Shown here in pieces: positions 48,005-60,815 of a stretch of DNA of 64,000 bases. How positions within the stretch are numbered: position 1 is the first letter of the stretch; the number at the start of each line of letters is the position of its first letter. A program made the position numbers and the translations under genes. The notes beneath the pieces were generated by a model. The model was not told the DNA's origin. It did not search any database and worked only from the letters and a program-made list of their open reading frames with translations. This DNA comes from Isoetes taiwanensis. Taxonomy: Eukaryota > Streptophyta > Lycopodiopsida > Isoetales > Isoetaceae. The stretch is from assembly GCA_021234155.1 (NCBI GenBank), contig JAJEKV010000003.1, positions 28,753,166 through 28,817,165 of the forward strand, given 5' to 3'.

Positions 48005-49200
48005 CAGCTTGGTTGCCCCCCAACGGGCTGCCTCGACCGTTCTAATGCTAACCCTTTGACCTAGACCTTCTCCGAAAATTCCGAAAATTGGGCAGTGTGC
48101 TGGAGATGAATTAGAAATCCAGCTGGCAAAAAATCAGAATTTATTTTCGTACAATGCATTAATTACGAATTTATGAATGTCTTGCCATCGCAAAAAGCGC
48201 TCCGACTTCTAATTGCCACATCGGGAGGAGGACAGGTCCAAACCCGCTCCGCCGGGCCTCTTGCGCGGTTCTTGGCAGTAGCTTCTCGGCCACGTCCCAA
48301 CTGCAACAGACCAAAACTCGGCCCCCAAAACGCAAACCCTTCTAGAACCTGGCAACCCACAGGGTTTACGTTTCGGAGGCCCTAATCCTTGTCAAATTCG
48401 GTCGGGACCCTGCACCGTGTCTTGACGTGGAGTGGGGGTGTTGATGCCAGAGCAAGGACCCTAAAATCCCTCCGGAAGCTGCTTGCCCCGAATTTCCTCT
48501 CCCCAAGGCCTTGGGGACGGACAGGCGACCTCCTCTCTCCGGAACCGTGACTTGGCTCTGTCAATGGACTCAGAACGTTGACATTGCCCTGGGGACCAAG
48601 TTCCATGGCCAGAAGACCACCCGACCTCTAAGAAGCGTCAAAGTAGCTCATGTCCAGCACACTCGTAGTCAATTGGCCTAGGATGTGGATGTCGGATACT
48701 GTCGTGGAGGGCATGAGTGTTTCTTTCTTTTGCAAAACCGACATTGTAACTTGCTTCCTAGGGTAATTTCGCCATTTCGGACGATTTGGCGAGGTCGATT
48801 TGCCATTCCGGAGCCTTCCCAGAGCCCGAACGACAAAACACTGCAGTTTCTACAAGGTCGACCTAAGGACGCTCCGCGGTTTGACAAGTTCTCCCGGACC
48901 GATCTAGAATCTTTTGGGCCTTCCCGAAGAGGGGCCCCTGAACGGAGGTTCTTCTGGTGTAAGGAAGTAGGACCCCTCTTTTTATAAGGGGGTGTCCTAC
49001 TTTCCTTATAAAAGTGGTGTCCCACATCCCGAGGGAGGGATGTGGGAGAAGAAGAAGAAGAAGAAGAAGAAGAAGAAGAAGAAGAAGAAGAAGAAGAAGA
49101 AGAAGAAGAAGAAGAAGAAGAAGAAGAAGAAGAATGTTCTCTTCGAATCTTCAAATCTTCAAACCTTGAGAACTTGCTCTTGAGTGAGTTCATACTGCAA
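48005..49200. mobile_element. GC-rich, LTR-like segment ending in a GAA tract
   Basis: Composition shifts sharply to GC-rich here. A TATA-box-like CCTTATAAAAG lies near 49003, followed by a perfect hairpin (CCCACATCCC 49021-49030, GGGATGTGGG 49037-49046) and the GAA tract. TATA plus hairpin plus a repeated tract resembles the promoter half of a plant LTR, but I see no clear TG...CA ends, primer-binding site or pol genes. ORFs on both strands (48163-49193) have no recognisable domain. Confidence 0.4.
49048..49134. repeat. (GAA)29 microsatellite
   Basis: An uninterrupted 87 bp tract. The flank GAGGGAGGGATGTGGGA before it matches GAGGGAGGGTTGTGGGA before the tract at 57980, so the two tracts sit at homologous sites. 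Poly-Lys and poly-Ser ORFs across it are artefacts. Confidence 0.95.
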
Positions 49201-50596
49201 GTTATGTTCTAGGTTTGATCATGAGCATCCATGAGCATTCAAAAGATGAAGAAAGAAAAATAATTATGGCATGTCTTAGAGGTTGCCTTAGAAATTGTTG
49301 ATGAATGTTGTTAAAAATTTGAGGAACATGACATCTCCAAATGTTGTGGAGCCATGGGAAACCATGGGGCATATGAGTATATACATATACCTTACAAGAT
49401 GGAACATTTTATATTACAAGAATTTATTTATTGCCAAGGCCAGCTAACGTTTCTTCCCCAACTTGTCTATACATGCTAGAACATGCGTAATTTGAACTCG
49501 GTGATTTTGTTGCCTTGTGTTCAAGCACTTACGATAGAAAAATATTGATCATAACGACTTGTTACGAAAAGATATTTTGTATTAAATCAAAAGAATCTAA
49601 GTTCACCACACAAAAAATTGAACTGTTTTGAGCATGGGGAATTTTAACCTCCTCAGACTTGCCAATATATCTATGCAAAAATGGTTATTCAAAAATGCAT
49701 ATGAATAACACATGAACCCATTAACCCAATAGCTTTCCATATGGTAAGAACAAATTTATGATCCGTGATCTTCTTCCACATCTTTTTCCAATCCTATCTA
49801 AAACTCAACCTTTAACAACTATGGAATGGTGTTCCCCGAAGGTGCATAGGCATTCAAACAAATTACATTTGCAAATGCTTTTTTACGATTTTTTGTTGGA
49901 AAATGAAGTTTTAAAATAATATAAGGGATTTTTGTGGGTGCCAAACTATTGTGCATGATTTAAAGTGGCTAAAAATAAAAGGCGTAATAACTCTAAACCA
50001 TGTTTCTTGAGCATATCATGAGTAGTCTTCCCCCTTTCTCGGGCCCATAGCCATCGCCAATAGCATAGCTCAAAACTTAACTGCCTAAGAAGGACAAAAA
50101 ATCCGAGCATAGGGTTGCTTTCCCCATTCTTGTGCCCGTTTCAAGCGGTTCTTTCTCTCATGCTGATTAGGAGGCAAGCCAATTCGACCACTCATTTCTC
50201 CATCTCACCTGCAGATAGGATCCCTAAGAGAATGTAGGATCCTTAAGAGAATGGAGGCCTCCTCTAATCTTAAGGCAAGGATTTCCAGATCTGGCCGAGG
50301 ATCTCCCCTGCTTTGAGTACAAATTTTTGCATATGGCTGAGATCCCTTAAGCATTCCCCCAGAGGTAAGCAATCTCTTTCTGAGATTCTAGATTTAGCTA
50401 GAAAATATACTCTGTAGCCGCTTCTAAATTTTCGCAAATGCAAATACTCTGTTCCTTTGGGATTAATCTTGCAGAGGATGAGGAGAAATTGCAACGAAGC
50501 CGCCAAGCAACCTTTTCTGTGGGTTGAATCTGAGCACCTAAAAAGCATTTTTCTCTTGAAGAGCGCATTAAAGAAAACAAAACTAAGTTTCATTAT
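49201..50596. other. No recognised gene
   Basis: AT-rich. A 107-codon minus-strand ORF (50270-50593) has no recognised domain. A short direct duplication (AGGATCC.TAAGAGAATG) lies near 50217-50250. Confidence 0.4.
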
Positions 50597-50618
50597 TCTA
50601 GGTCAACACCCACAGTCT

Positions 50619-50797
50619 AATTCTTTTTCTCCAATCCACTGCGAATGGAGCATGGCTGCTGTGCCAATGCTCTGTTGCCCTTTTGTTGCGGATCAATTGG
50701 TTGTATGTAGCTTCATTGTGAACGAAGCTAAGGTTCGTTTGCAGCTTCTTAAAGTGGAAAGAAATGAAATCGAAAAGCAAGTGAAGCAAGATGAATG
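50619..50797 (+). pseudogene. UDP-glycosyltransferase (GT1) C-terminal fragment
   Basis: The frame reads SPIHCEWS, then AAVPMLCCPFVADQ, FIVNEAKVRLQL and VERNEIEKQV. This is the end of the plant UGT PSPG box (family HCGWNS...GVPMLCWPFFADQ) and the helix after it. A few residues between HCxWS and VPML are missing, GW has become EW and CW has become CC. UGTs are ~450-500 residues and transfer sugars to small molecules in the cytosol; only about 60 residues remain here, ending in a stop. No upstream UGT exon was recognised. Confidence 0.8.
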
Positions 50798-53004
50798 AAG
50801 TATGAACAGTTCAAGGAGTGGATATACAGCAGGAAAAAGAGGCAAGAAGTAAAACAGATAATCATAAGCTAACTAGCCAAAGAAAAAATGAATAAAAGGT
50901 AGAAAAGGATTTGGAAAAATTCCATATATATGCAAAGATCCGTAGTCCGAAATCCGAGAGAGAGGTCCATTTGTAAGAATCAAGATGTTCTAAAATATGA
51001 GGATTTCTCGATATACTCACTGAAGAGCAAAGGAGAACCGGATGGATCAATATGCAAGTCCTTCTCAGTTAGGAGAATCAAGGCCTCGTTCTTTGATTTC
51101 TACAACATCCGTGATTAGCACGAAGCCACGATGGTAGAAACGACGAGGCCATTTTCCCAAAGGAAGATCATCGTCATGAAAAGCTTCGATACCATGAAAA
51201 TCATCAAACCTCGGCGCTTAACTCGCTACCAAGCTCAAGCTTACCCACACCCAAAGTTGCAGAGTAAGAGAAGATCTCGTACCATCCATGGTGCCCTCGC
51301 ATGAAGAACGGGCGTAATTTTCGATCGAGTTGAATGCCCCATGCGCTTTTATGCCCGTGGATACGCTCCAACGTTGATGGGCTGCTCGTTAAAATTGGAG
51401 GATGCAAATGCACCGGATTTAGAGATCTGTAAGCATGAGCTACCAAACCTGTTAGACCTCTCATACTTGCGGGCGGGCTATGGCTCTTTTATGTGCATTT
51501 TGATGCCCGCCCAAAAGCTTGAGAGCTTGTGCACTTTCTTTGGCAATATGGACATGGAAAACCCTTGGCTCAGCCTCGGTTGCGACCTTAAACCCATTTT
51601 CCACTGCCGCCATAGATGTTGCTCCAAATGTCCTCGTGATTGCCCTTTGTTTGCATCAAACAAAGGTGGAGCTACATTGCCCTCTTGGATTTGATTTGAC
51701 CGTGGGTTCAACCGCAAGAATCCAAATTCCGCGACTTCTTTACACAAAAATCATACCACATGGACTCCGCTGAAGAACCTCGCTAGCCTTTTTCCTCACC
51801 CATCTTCTTGCATCCGGTTATCCCAGCTTCCGCCAGAGGATTATAACAGATTGGCCGATGCGATTCGTCGGTTGGGTTGGAGGTTAAATTGCCCTGCCAC
51901 GTCGGCCCGAGGAGCTTGTCTCAAACAAATAGCATCAAATAAATAGGAAAAGTATGAAAAAAGGACTCTGCTTTATATATGAATGATTATGGGTTAAGGA
52001 CCATGCTAAGAAGCAAAAACGCAATATGAGCTACTACAAGATTGTTTCTAAGGTTGTTTCTAAAGTGACCATCTTAAAATGCAAAAAATGCATGTTGGAA
52101 ATGATGGAAATTCTAATGACACTTCATAAAGGGCAAGTTATTAACGATGTTTGTAATTTTTAAGTTGGACCTATGGACCCCATAAAAAATGATGTTACGA
52201 TTTGGGGTTGCCTTTCTTTGCAAATTTTTTTTGTAAATGGTCTTGTTTAGACAATGTGCAAAAGCTTTTGGAACACTTTATAAGCTTCGAGAAGTTTCCT
52301 TATAATAACTTGTTTGCAAAAAGCCATGTTACGGCAAAGGGGAAAAGCCATAAAATAAGTTATTTGATAAGAGATGCTTTCATAGTATATAATATATGGT
52401 GATGCCGATCGTGATGAAAAGGGCCAACTATGGCTTTGTATAAGGTAACCATAGTCTAATTTCTAAATTAATTTTCAAGGAATTTTTTAATACCGTGTTA
52501 ATCCATTTGGATTTGCTGGGCTGGAAAATGCACATGCCAATCGAGACATGGAAAACGCACATGCACATTAGACCTCTAGAATTCTAATATTCATGAGAAA
52601 TCGATTTAGGGCATATGAACCCTAAGTTTTGTGGCCAAAGTGCTGGACGATCTTGACGATCTGCTCTTGGTTGGAATGCACGAAGAAAATATACAGGATT
52701 TTTGAATATTCTGCCACAGGGTCCTCGGATATGCACATGTTGCATAAATGGCTGCCTACACATCTTTAGATGGCCAATTTTGGCTTTGGGCAAAGATAAT
52801 GCAAAAAAATCTTGTTGTGGAGCGATTGCTTGTGAAAACTGAGCTCCCTATGAGTTTGTAAGCCGCCTGCATGAACAGGGTATTCAGCTGAGAAAAAAGT
52901 AAGGATCAGATAATATAAATAGATTCCAGAGCTGGATGTATGCTAAATTTATGCTGGATCTACTTTTTACTGGTTCTAGTTTGGACGAATCTCACCCAAA
53001 TTTA
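50798..53004. other. No recognised gene
   Basis: ORFs on both strands at 51204-51773 are longer than average but match no family I can name. They lie in a patch with more GC than its surroundings. The remainder is AT-rich. Confidence 0.4.
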
Positions 53005-53113
53005 TTTCATAGCATTTTCATGGAGCTTGTAGGCCATAAGAAGTGGCAGTACAATGATTTCATAGCATTTTCATGGAGCTTGTAGGCCATAAGAAGTGGC
53101 AGTACAATGATTT
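53005..53113. repeat. Perfect tandem duplication, 53 bp unit
   Basis: The unit starting TTTCATAGCATTTTCATGGA occurs at 53005 and 53058 with no difference, plus three extra bases. The lack of divergence points to a very recent event or an assembly artefact. Confidence 0.95.
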
Positions 53114-54611
53114 ACTTCCTACTGCGGCTGTTTAAGCCAACTAGAGGAGTTCTAGTGGAGCTTATTGGGTTCCCTGAGCCCCTATTATGACGAGTAAATA
53201 AAGCTTCAATCCATTTCCAGGTTTGAGATTCAAACTGTTTTGTTTTTTATTTCACATTGCTTTATAATAGCCACATGAATTGCTTTCTTGCGTATGGCTG
53301 GTAGAACATGATGGCTGTGGCTGTGCAGTTTCATGGCCATGGTCATGCTTTAAAAATAATTTGCATTTCTGCTTGAATATATATGGCAGGATGCATGAGT
53401 AACAAATGGTATCAACTCCTGGACGAAAACTTTCCAGCATAAGGTGTTCTAAAGGAAGGAATTTGGATGGAAATACAACTCACATGACATTGTAATATTG
53501 AAGGACCTTGCTCAGGTTAGAGTTTGAATGCTTTAACTATGCTAAAACAGACCCTGTTTGGATGTTACATAAGCTGGAATATTTGTTGCAGATGCTATTT
53601 GGCATTTGCTTAATGCGTATAGAAGGTTTCATAATTAATTTGTGAAGTTTTGCCTTTGGCTCTAAATAAACTATGCCTCGTGGCGTTAGCGTAAAGGACT
53701 GTTCTCAAACAATGACAGACGTCTTAGACTATGGTGAAGCCATAGGTTTCTTGTTGATCTGAAATAAGTTAGCATAAGATGCAAATTTCAAAGATATTAC
53801 TTATGGGAATTTATTTGAATGCTGGAATGATTTATAAGTATAGTTTGAACCACTTCTATTTGATAGTTTGGAATACATGAAGGATTATTATGCACTATAA
53901 AACTGATTATCAAGGTAACCAGCTAGATTTGGGACTAAGAAATTAGTTCTCGTCTAATGGTACTACTTTGAGACCAAAGTAAGAAGTTTAAAATGTTAAG
54001 AATGTCATTATTCCATGACTCTTTCTTGTTAATGTTTACTGTATGGCAAAAGGATACAATTGGTGATCGTTGATAAACCCAGAGACCCAATGTACCTTTT
54101 GGCCCTTGCACATTTACCGTTTTCACGCTAATTGTGTATTGATTGGTCGCAGTATGCCCTTTCTCCCTCCAATTGTCTCTATTTTGTTTCTAGGGTGGTC
54201 GCTTACTTGAAAGAGATGGGAATATTTGGAATTAAAATTGCTGGAGTTAAGAGTTATAAAAAGATTGAAGACGTGAAGGAATATGATTTATGGCAAGAAC
54301 TTGGTGAGATCTTTCTATTGGTAAATTGATATTGTAAAACGATTATATTTTTTCATGATAAATAAATAAAAGGATGATTACTATTTCAAGGAAAAGTTTA
54401 AGTACATGTTATACATATTACAATAAGATCTAAATTTAAGCTATATTATATTGTGAAGTGTTGATTATATTAAGGATAATGGAAGTAGGAGTACTCGATG
54501 TGGCCCCGCATAAAACACCAGGGTAGATATTGGGAGACATGTCTTACTCTGAACGAGGCTTTTAAATGTTTTTTAACATTATCTGACCGTAGTCTTTGTA
54601 AGAACATATTC

Positions 54612-54722
54612 GAAGAAGAAGAAGAAGAAGAAGAAGAAGAAGAAGAAGAAGAAGAAGAAGAAGAAGAAGAAGAAGAAGAAGAAGAAGAAGAAGAAGAAGA
54701 AGAAGAAGAAGAAGAAGAAGAA
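54612..54722. repeat. (GAA)37 microsatellite
   Basis: It lies right after the AGAACATATTC block of unit 1 in the ~3 kb array. The equivalent site in unit 4 (63808-63816) has three GAA copies, and in unit 2 (~57793) an unexpanded GAGAAAGAAGAA. Poly-Glu and poly-Leu ORFs here are artefacts. Confidence 0.97.
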
Positions 54723-54989
54723 TATTCTCTTCGAATCTTCTCTTCTTTGAGATGATAGAAAGGTATAAAGGCAAGCTGTTGGAATGTAGCTTGGGACTTT
54801 GGAAAACAAGGATGCTTGGTACCTTGGAACCATCATAATGTTAGTTTTTCTAAGACAATTGCCATGGAAACATTCATGGGGCCATCATGGTTTATTAATG
54901 GATAATATGGCACCAAAACAATAAGAGTAAATTTTGGGAGCTTAGTAATCTATAACTGCTCTTAGAGTTGGGTCTTAGCAGCGGAGACT

Positions 54990-55495
54990 GTGGACTTAAA
55001 TCAAATGCAAGACAAATATGTAAATATAAGAATACTGCATAGTGGCATCTTTCAATAGATTTGATGATGTAGAATGGCTCAAATATACATATATGGATGA
55101 AAAAATGCCAATAGATATAAAGCTCCTATAGTTAAACCACGAATTTATAGAGAATACAAGGCATATGTTATACGTCCAAATGTTGTGTATAAAGTGCACA
55201 TGATTATTAAGTGGTCATTAATATTCTTGTATTCTCTTCAGATCTTCTCTTCTTATTTATGATAGAATGCAAGACAAATATAGTCTTCAAATGCAAGAGA
55301 AATATACAAATATGAGGATATTATATAGTGGCATCCTCCAATATTTTTGTTGTGCAGAATGGCCTAACATGTATATATGATGGAAAAATACCAATGAACA
55401 TAAAGTTCTAATAGTTAAACTATTGTAGAAAATACAAGGGTTATATATCCAAAGGTTGTTTATATAATGCACGGGAATCAAGTGGTTATATAGAT
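54990..55495. repeat. Diverged tandem duplication, ~275 bp unit
   Basis: 54992-55240 and 55266-55490 align (AATGCAAGA.AAATAT, ATAGTGGCATC, ATAGTTAAAC). The block TCTCTTC.(A/G)ATCTTCTCTTCTT before each copy is also shared. Confidence 0.8.
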
Positions 55496-57979
55496 CTTTT
55501 ATGATAAAAAGTAGGATTTACATATCTTAAAATTTATGCATGCATTTCCTTATTTGCATGATGGACAAGTGGCTACTTACATGCAAATTACATTTGCATG
55601 TCAACTTCTTAGTTACACATTAGTAATTTTAAAGGACTCATGGAACTTGGGCCTCCACTATAAGGTACGTTTTCTCTTGCCTATGGTGGAGACAACATAT
55701 GGTCTTTCATAGTACATAGTATACCAAGCCTTGTTACGTTGACATCTAAACTGAAAAGATATGGCAAAGATAAAGAAAACCGGTGGCATTTAGTACATCG
55801 TGGATAAGTTTTTACCCCCTTAATGGTTGTAGACATAGAAAAAGCATACGAAAGTTATCTTGGACTAAAATAATGGATAGGCCATATTCTTGTGTGCCTA
55901 TTTATTATTGGCACTCTCGGATAATGAGGTCCGGCCTAAAACAAAATTTTTATATAAAGCCCCTTGTTACAGTACGAGCAAAGATACGGGGATCGAAAAT
56001 GCAGATTGATGCTATAAAACAGGTCATTCACCCTGCAGATAAGCTTTGTTATCCGATATTTCGCATATCCGTGATGTTGTAGCCAAAAAATATGCCCAGG
56101 ATCGATGAGAATACCGCTTTTTGGGATGATCCTTGCCTAATATGGCAATTGCCAAATTCGTTTTGCCGTGATATGACCAAAAAGATGGCTGGCCTCAGGC
56201 TATGGAGGATGCTTCATAAGAAACAAAGCTTTGATGCGGCCCTTCTTAAATAATTTGGTTCACGATTTTGTTGGAGCTTTGGAGCTAAATGGTAATCCCC
56301 ATTGGAAAAATAACTTTGTAATTCCCCTCGAGTTCCTCAAAAGCATGATCGTGGATATGAAGATTTATGAAGCTTCAATCTATTTCTAAGGCTTTGAGAT
56401 TCAAAATGTTATGTTTTTTAAGTCAATCTCATCTACATTATAAATATGCGGGTTACATGATAATAGTGGTTGCATATCTGCGCCTAGAGCCAGTTGAACG
56501 TGGATGGTACGCGGGCGCTGCAATTTCATGACCATGTCTTTGAATAATTGTTGTATCTCTGAATGTGTAGCAGGGCTTGATCTTTTAGCAATGAATGTTA
56601 ATTGCCTCGACAAATACTTTCCAAAGATAGGATGTTCAAACATGGACTTTGTATGGAAGTATGGCTTAAACATGACATTGTAATGCCAATGGCTTTCACC
56701 TCTCGTGTTAGAGCTTGAATGCTTGAATTATGCTAATAGAAAAAGCCCCAGATGGGTATTACATAATCATATATTGCATGGGATTTTTGACATTAGTTTA
56801 TGGCTCATAGAAAATTTCTTGTTTTAATTTGTGTCTTTGGCCTACTATGAGATATAAGCTTAGTATGATGCTTGTTATGTTATGATAAGAAATTGATTAC
56901 ACTATGCTCTATATTTTAACAATGACTAATGCACTAAAACTTCATACAATCGGCTGAAATATCGCGGGCTTGTAAAAGTGAGAAATGATTCTCCTCAGAT
57001 AATTCTATGATGCTAAATGGACTATGGTGAGATTCTAAAGCTTATAGATGGATAAATTAGTCTTTAAAGATTGAATCGAAACTATAAATTTCTATAATCT
57101 TATACTTGATACAAAATTGGAGATTATTTGAGATGTTTATAATGCTAAAAATATTGTTATTCCGGGTTTCTTTCTTGTTAATGTCTAACTTCAGGGCAAA
57201 GGATACAATTGGTGTCCAGATGAGTCGAGAGACCCAATGTACCTTTTGCCTTGCACATTTACCATTATCATGCTAATTGTGTATTGATTGGCTCTGCAGG
57301 CACGGTTCTCTCCTCCAATTGTCTCTATTTTGTCATAGAGTTGGCGTTAAGCGTGGAAAATGGAATAACCTGGATGCGTAAGAGATGGAATAAAATTCGC
57401 ACTTTGATAGAGACACACATAAGAGATAAGATATATGAATACATATTATACAGAGAATTTTATTGAAAACTCTATATTTTGTATCTATGGCACTTTATAC
57501 TTACACTTTGAGAATACATAATGCGTTATAAGTTAAATACATTGTATACTTTATACTTTAAAATGTTTTAGCTTACACTTTACACTTTAAAAATTGAGAT
57601 TTACACTTTATGGAATTTGTTTTTTAAAAAATCCGTGAATTTATATGGGCTAATGGTTTGGAGAGTGCACGATGTGGCCCCGCCTAAAAACCAGGGTGGA
57701 TATATGGAAATGTGGATTCTGCCTTTGAACAAGGTTCTTTTAAAGTAATTGTACTTTTAATTGTGACCACAGTCCCGGTAAGAACATGTACGAGAAAGAA
57801 GAAATTAGACTTCCACTTTTTGGAGTTATCCGCAAACAGGATCTTCTACAAACCAAAAGTTAGTTTGAATATTGCTTTTGGACGTAAAAATAGGTTTTGC
57901 TACCACCATATGTTTTTGTAAATGGCCCACATAGCCTTATAGAAAGGATGGTTCCTACTAACGAGGGAGGGTTGTGGGA

Positions 57980-58015
57980 GAAGAAGAAGAAGAAGAAGAA
58001 GAAGAAGAAGAAGAA
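57980..58015. repeat. (GAA)12 microsatellite
   Basis: It follows GAGGGAGGGTTGTGGGA, the flank also found before the (GAA)29 tract at 49048. Confidence 0.95.
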
Positions 58016-60737
58016 GGAAATATACTTTTGGAACTACATTGCAAAGTGCTTAAGCTCGTAAAATCTTGATCTTGAAGGAGCTCTAATTATCTAAAGGAGC
58101 ATCTAGCAAATGCTTTGATTTTCATTATATAATTGGTGAAATAGATGTGTAACATTGAGTTGTCGGCATGGCATGGCATATTATGTAGACTATTACCAAA
58201 TTAGGCAAAACTTTATTATTGTACAAGATGCATGAGCCCCAAAATCGAGTGATTCTTTGGAGGCGTACACAATGGGTTGTTGAAATTAAATGGAGTGGAT
58301 ATGCTCTTTTTACATGTGGCCATCTACATGTCAAATGGATCTTTTACTTTTAGCCTTAGCTTTTATTCTCTACAAAGGGATTTTTGTGGAGGCATGCATG
58401 CTTGCCATATATAACTCTTAGAGAAATAAATATGGTTGCATGTACTTTTTATAAGCATTTAGTGCTACTATATGTCTTTTAACGTGAGGAGAATAAGAGG
58501 TGTTGCTTTTATGTGATGAAATAAGAGCATGTGGGGCAATTTTGAATATGATACACGGTTTTGATATTCCATAGAAGCCTTGGTTAAAAATCTCACATTA
58601 AATGGGGTTGGATGGAGCTGCCAAACCTTTTAATATGGAATTTTTGCACTATGGTATTGCATATGTGCAAAATAGGGTTTTGCCCTAGTCGCCAAAGTTG
58701 ATTCGTCCTCCATGGCGAATCACATTTTATCGCCTGTTCTGCTTCGTGTCAAGTAGTGCATGAGATACCTTGTCACAGATATGATCAAGCCCCTTGTTCA
58801 ATGCCATGTCCGATCTAGCAACTATCTTATACAAAATCGCAAAATGGAAGGACCAAGGAAAAGTGAGCCGCTACCATTTCCGTTGTTTTCGGCCGCAATG
58901 ATGCTTCATGATATGACTGATCGGTGGGCGGATAAGAGAAACTATACTATAAGTGCCAAAATGGCCACATGGAATCTTTCAAAAAGGAGTTTATACAAGG
59001 TTTGGCATGATTGGAAATAATGGGTCTTTGTTCCTTTGCTCTAAATTTTGTTCCGTGGCTAACAATAGTTCATATGCATAAAACAGTATTTACGCTTGAA
59101 AATAGAAGCCGAATTCCCATCTTTGATGCTAATGTGCTCTCAACAATTAGCCTCTAAAGGCAACAAAGGATTAGCTGATTTATCGAATAATCGGGAGGCG
59201 CATTTACCCGTGTTTGGAATTATTTTTACAAAATAGATGTGATTTATTTATGTGTGTATGCTCTATAATTCACCCGCGAGATGCATATATGATACCTTGA
59301 TAATGAAATATGCAAGCTTGGCCTGTGCTTTTAGAATGTTGGATAGTGCATGTCTTTTTGATTTTTACAAGTCGCATTACATTGATATACAAGTGTCTAA
59401 TAGGGGTTTTCGGCAGATGATTGTTGGTTGCTGCATAGACAAAGAAAGTGATAGGTGTGTGGCTTTTTGCGGGGATGCTTGCTCTATTTAGTAGGTCCGG
59501 CATGGCTTAAGTAGGGTAATGCTTATCTTTGACGTAAAAGACAATGATATTACATGCTTTAAGTGCCGCCTAAGCATTAACTTAGGCAGATGAACTTCTT
59601 TTATTGTGCTAATAATGTTAAGGTTATTATATGGCTTCTATTTTCACACTCAAATGCTGATGTTTAGGACAAAATGCAGTAGATTTATCCATTCTACATT
59701 GAAAAGGATGGGCTGGAATTGGATACCTCTAGGGTCTTTTAGATCCATGTTGCTTTTATGCTAGATGCTTAAGATAGGCTTATAGGTGCCGTGCAAGGCC
59801 TTATTTAAAGACAGATTGATGGCTTTTATTATGCTCATGAAATACTGATTATGCGAACATCATTATGTGGGCTCTTTTGCCATATTCTAATGCTTGTTTC
59901 TATGAGAAGCTATAATAGATAGTTTTAGTTCTAATATAGTTATATCCTTTATCTTATTGGTCTTTTAGCTATGAATTAATGGTGGATGCACTTTGATATT
60001 ACATGTCTTCATTGGACCCGCTTAATTAAGCGTCTTATATTTCTATCTTATGCATTGTAAGAATTTAATAATGTAAATCTTATATTCTACTTTGAATATG
60101 ATTAAACATTAGGTGAAGGGCTTATGAGCCATGTAGTTTTATAGCTTACACCACACCCCTCTCCTCGTTACCATACTAATATGCTAATGTTGGTCTGTTT
60201 GGGTGCAGTAACCAAGACTACATCTCCTAGATGTTTTGTCATATCTTGATGTATAAAGCACCAGGGCGGACTTTGCTACATATTTGTACAACAATATTTG
60301 GAGCTGATATTGAGGGGATGTTTCCCAATGGAATGATACAAGAACTGAAAAGGACAAACACTTGTGAGTTACGATAATGAATATGAGATTATTATTTAAT
60401 ATTTGGAACAGATTCAAAATGTATAATTCAAACGATATATTAAGTATGGAAATATGTTCATGGCATAATGTAGATGGATATTTTAAAGGAATATGAATAT
60501 TTGAAACGATATATTGAGTATGCTCGCTTATTTGAACTTAATCTTGAATACTATGGTTTTACATTATAATGCTATATTTGATTATCTACAATAAGATGAA
60601 TTTATGCAATTGTGTGGTTGTGGCCCAGGTAACACCGTGGTGGTGGATATGTGTGTCCGTGCCTTTGCATTGAATGAAATCCATTCATATAAACTAGTTT
60701 TATATGTTGTGGAAAGTAATCTTTGTGAAGATAAATC

Positions 60738-60815
60738 GAAGAAGAAGAAGAAGAAGAAGAAGAAGAAGAAGAAGAAGAAGAAGAAGAAGAAGAAGAAGAA
60801 GAAGAAGAAGAAGAA
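60738..60815. repeat. (GAA)26 microsatellite
   Basis: Unit 3 of the array. It occupies the same site as the tract at 54612 (preceded by CTTTGTGAAGATAAATC, compared with CTTTGTAAGAACATATTC). Confidence 0.97.

Noticed and set aside
48678-49193. 171-codon minus-strand ORF with poly-Ser
   Set aside because: It is produced by the GAA tract plus GC-rich LTR-like sequence; no domain.
54498-54836. Poly-Glu, poly-Leu and poly-Phe ORFs
   Set aside because: Translations of the (GAA)37 tract in different frames.
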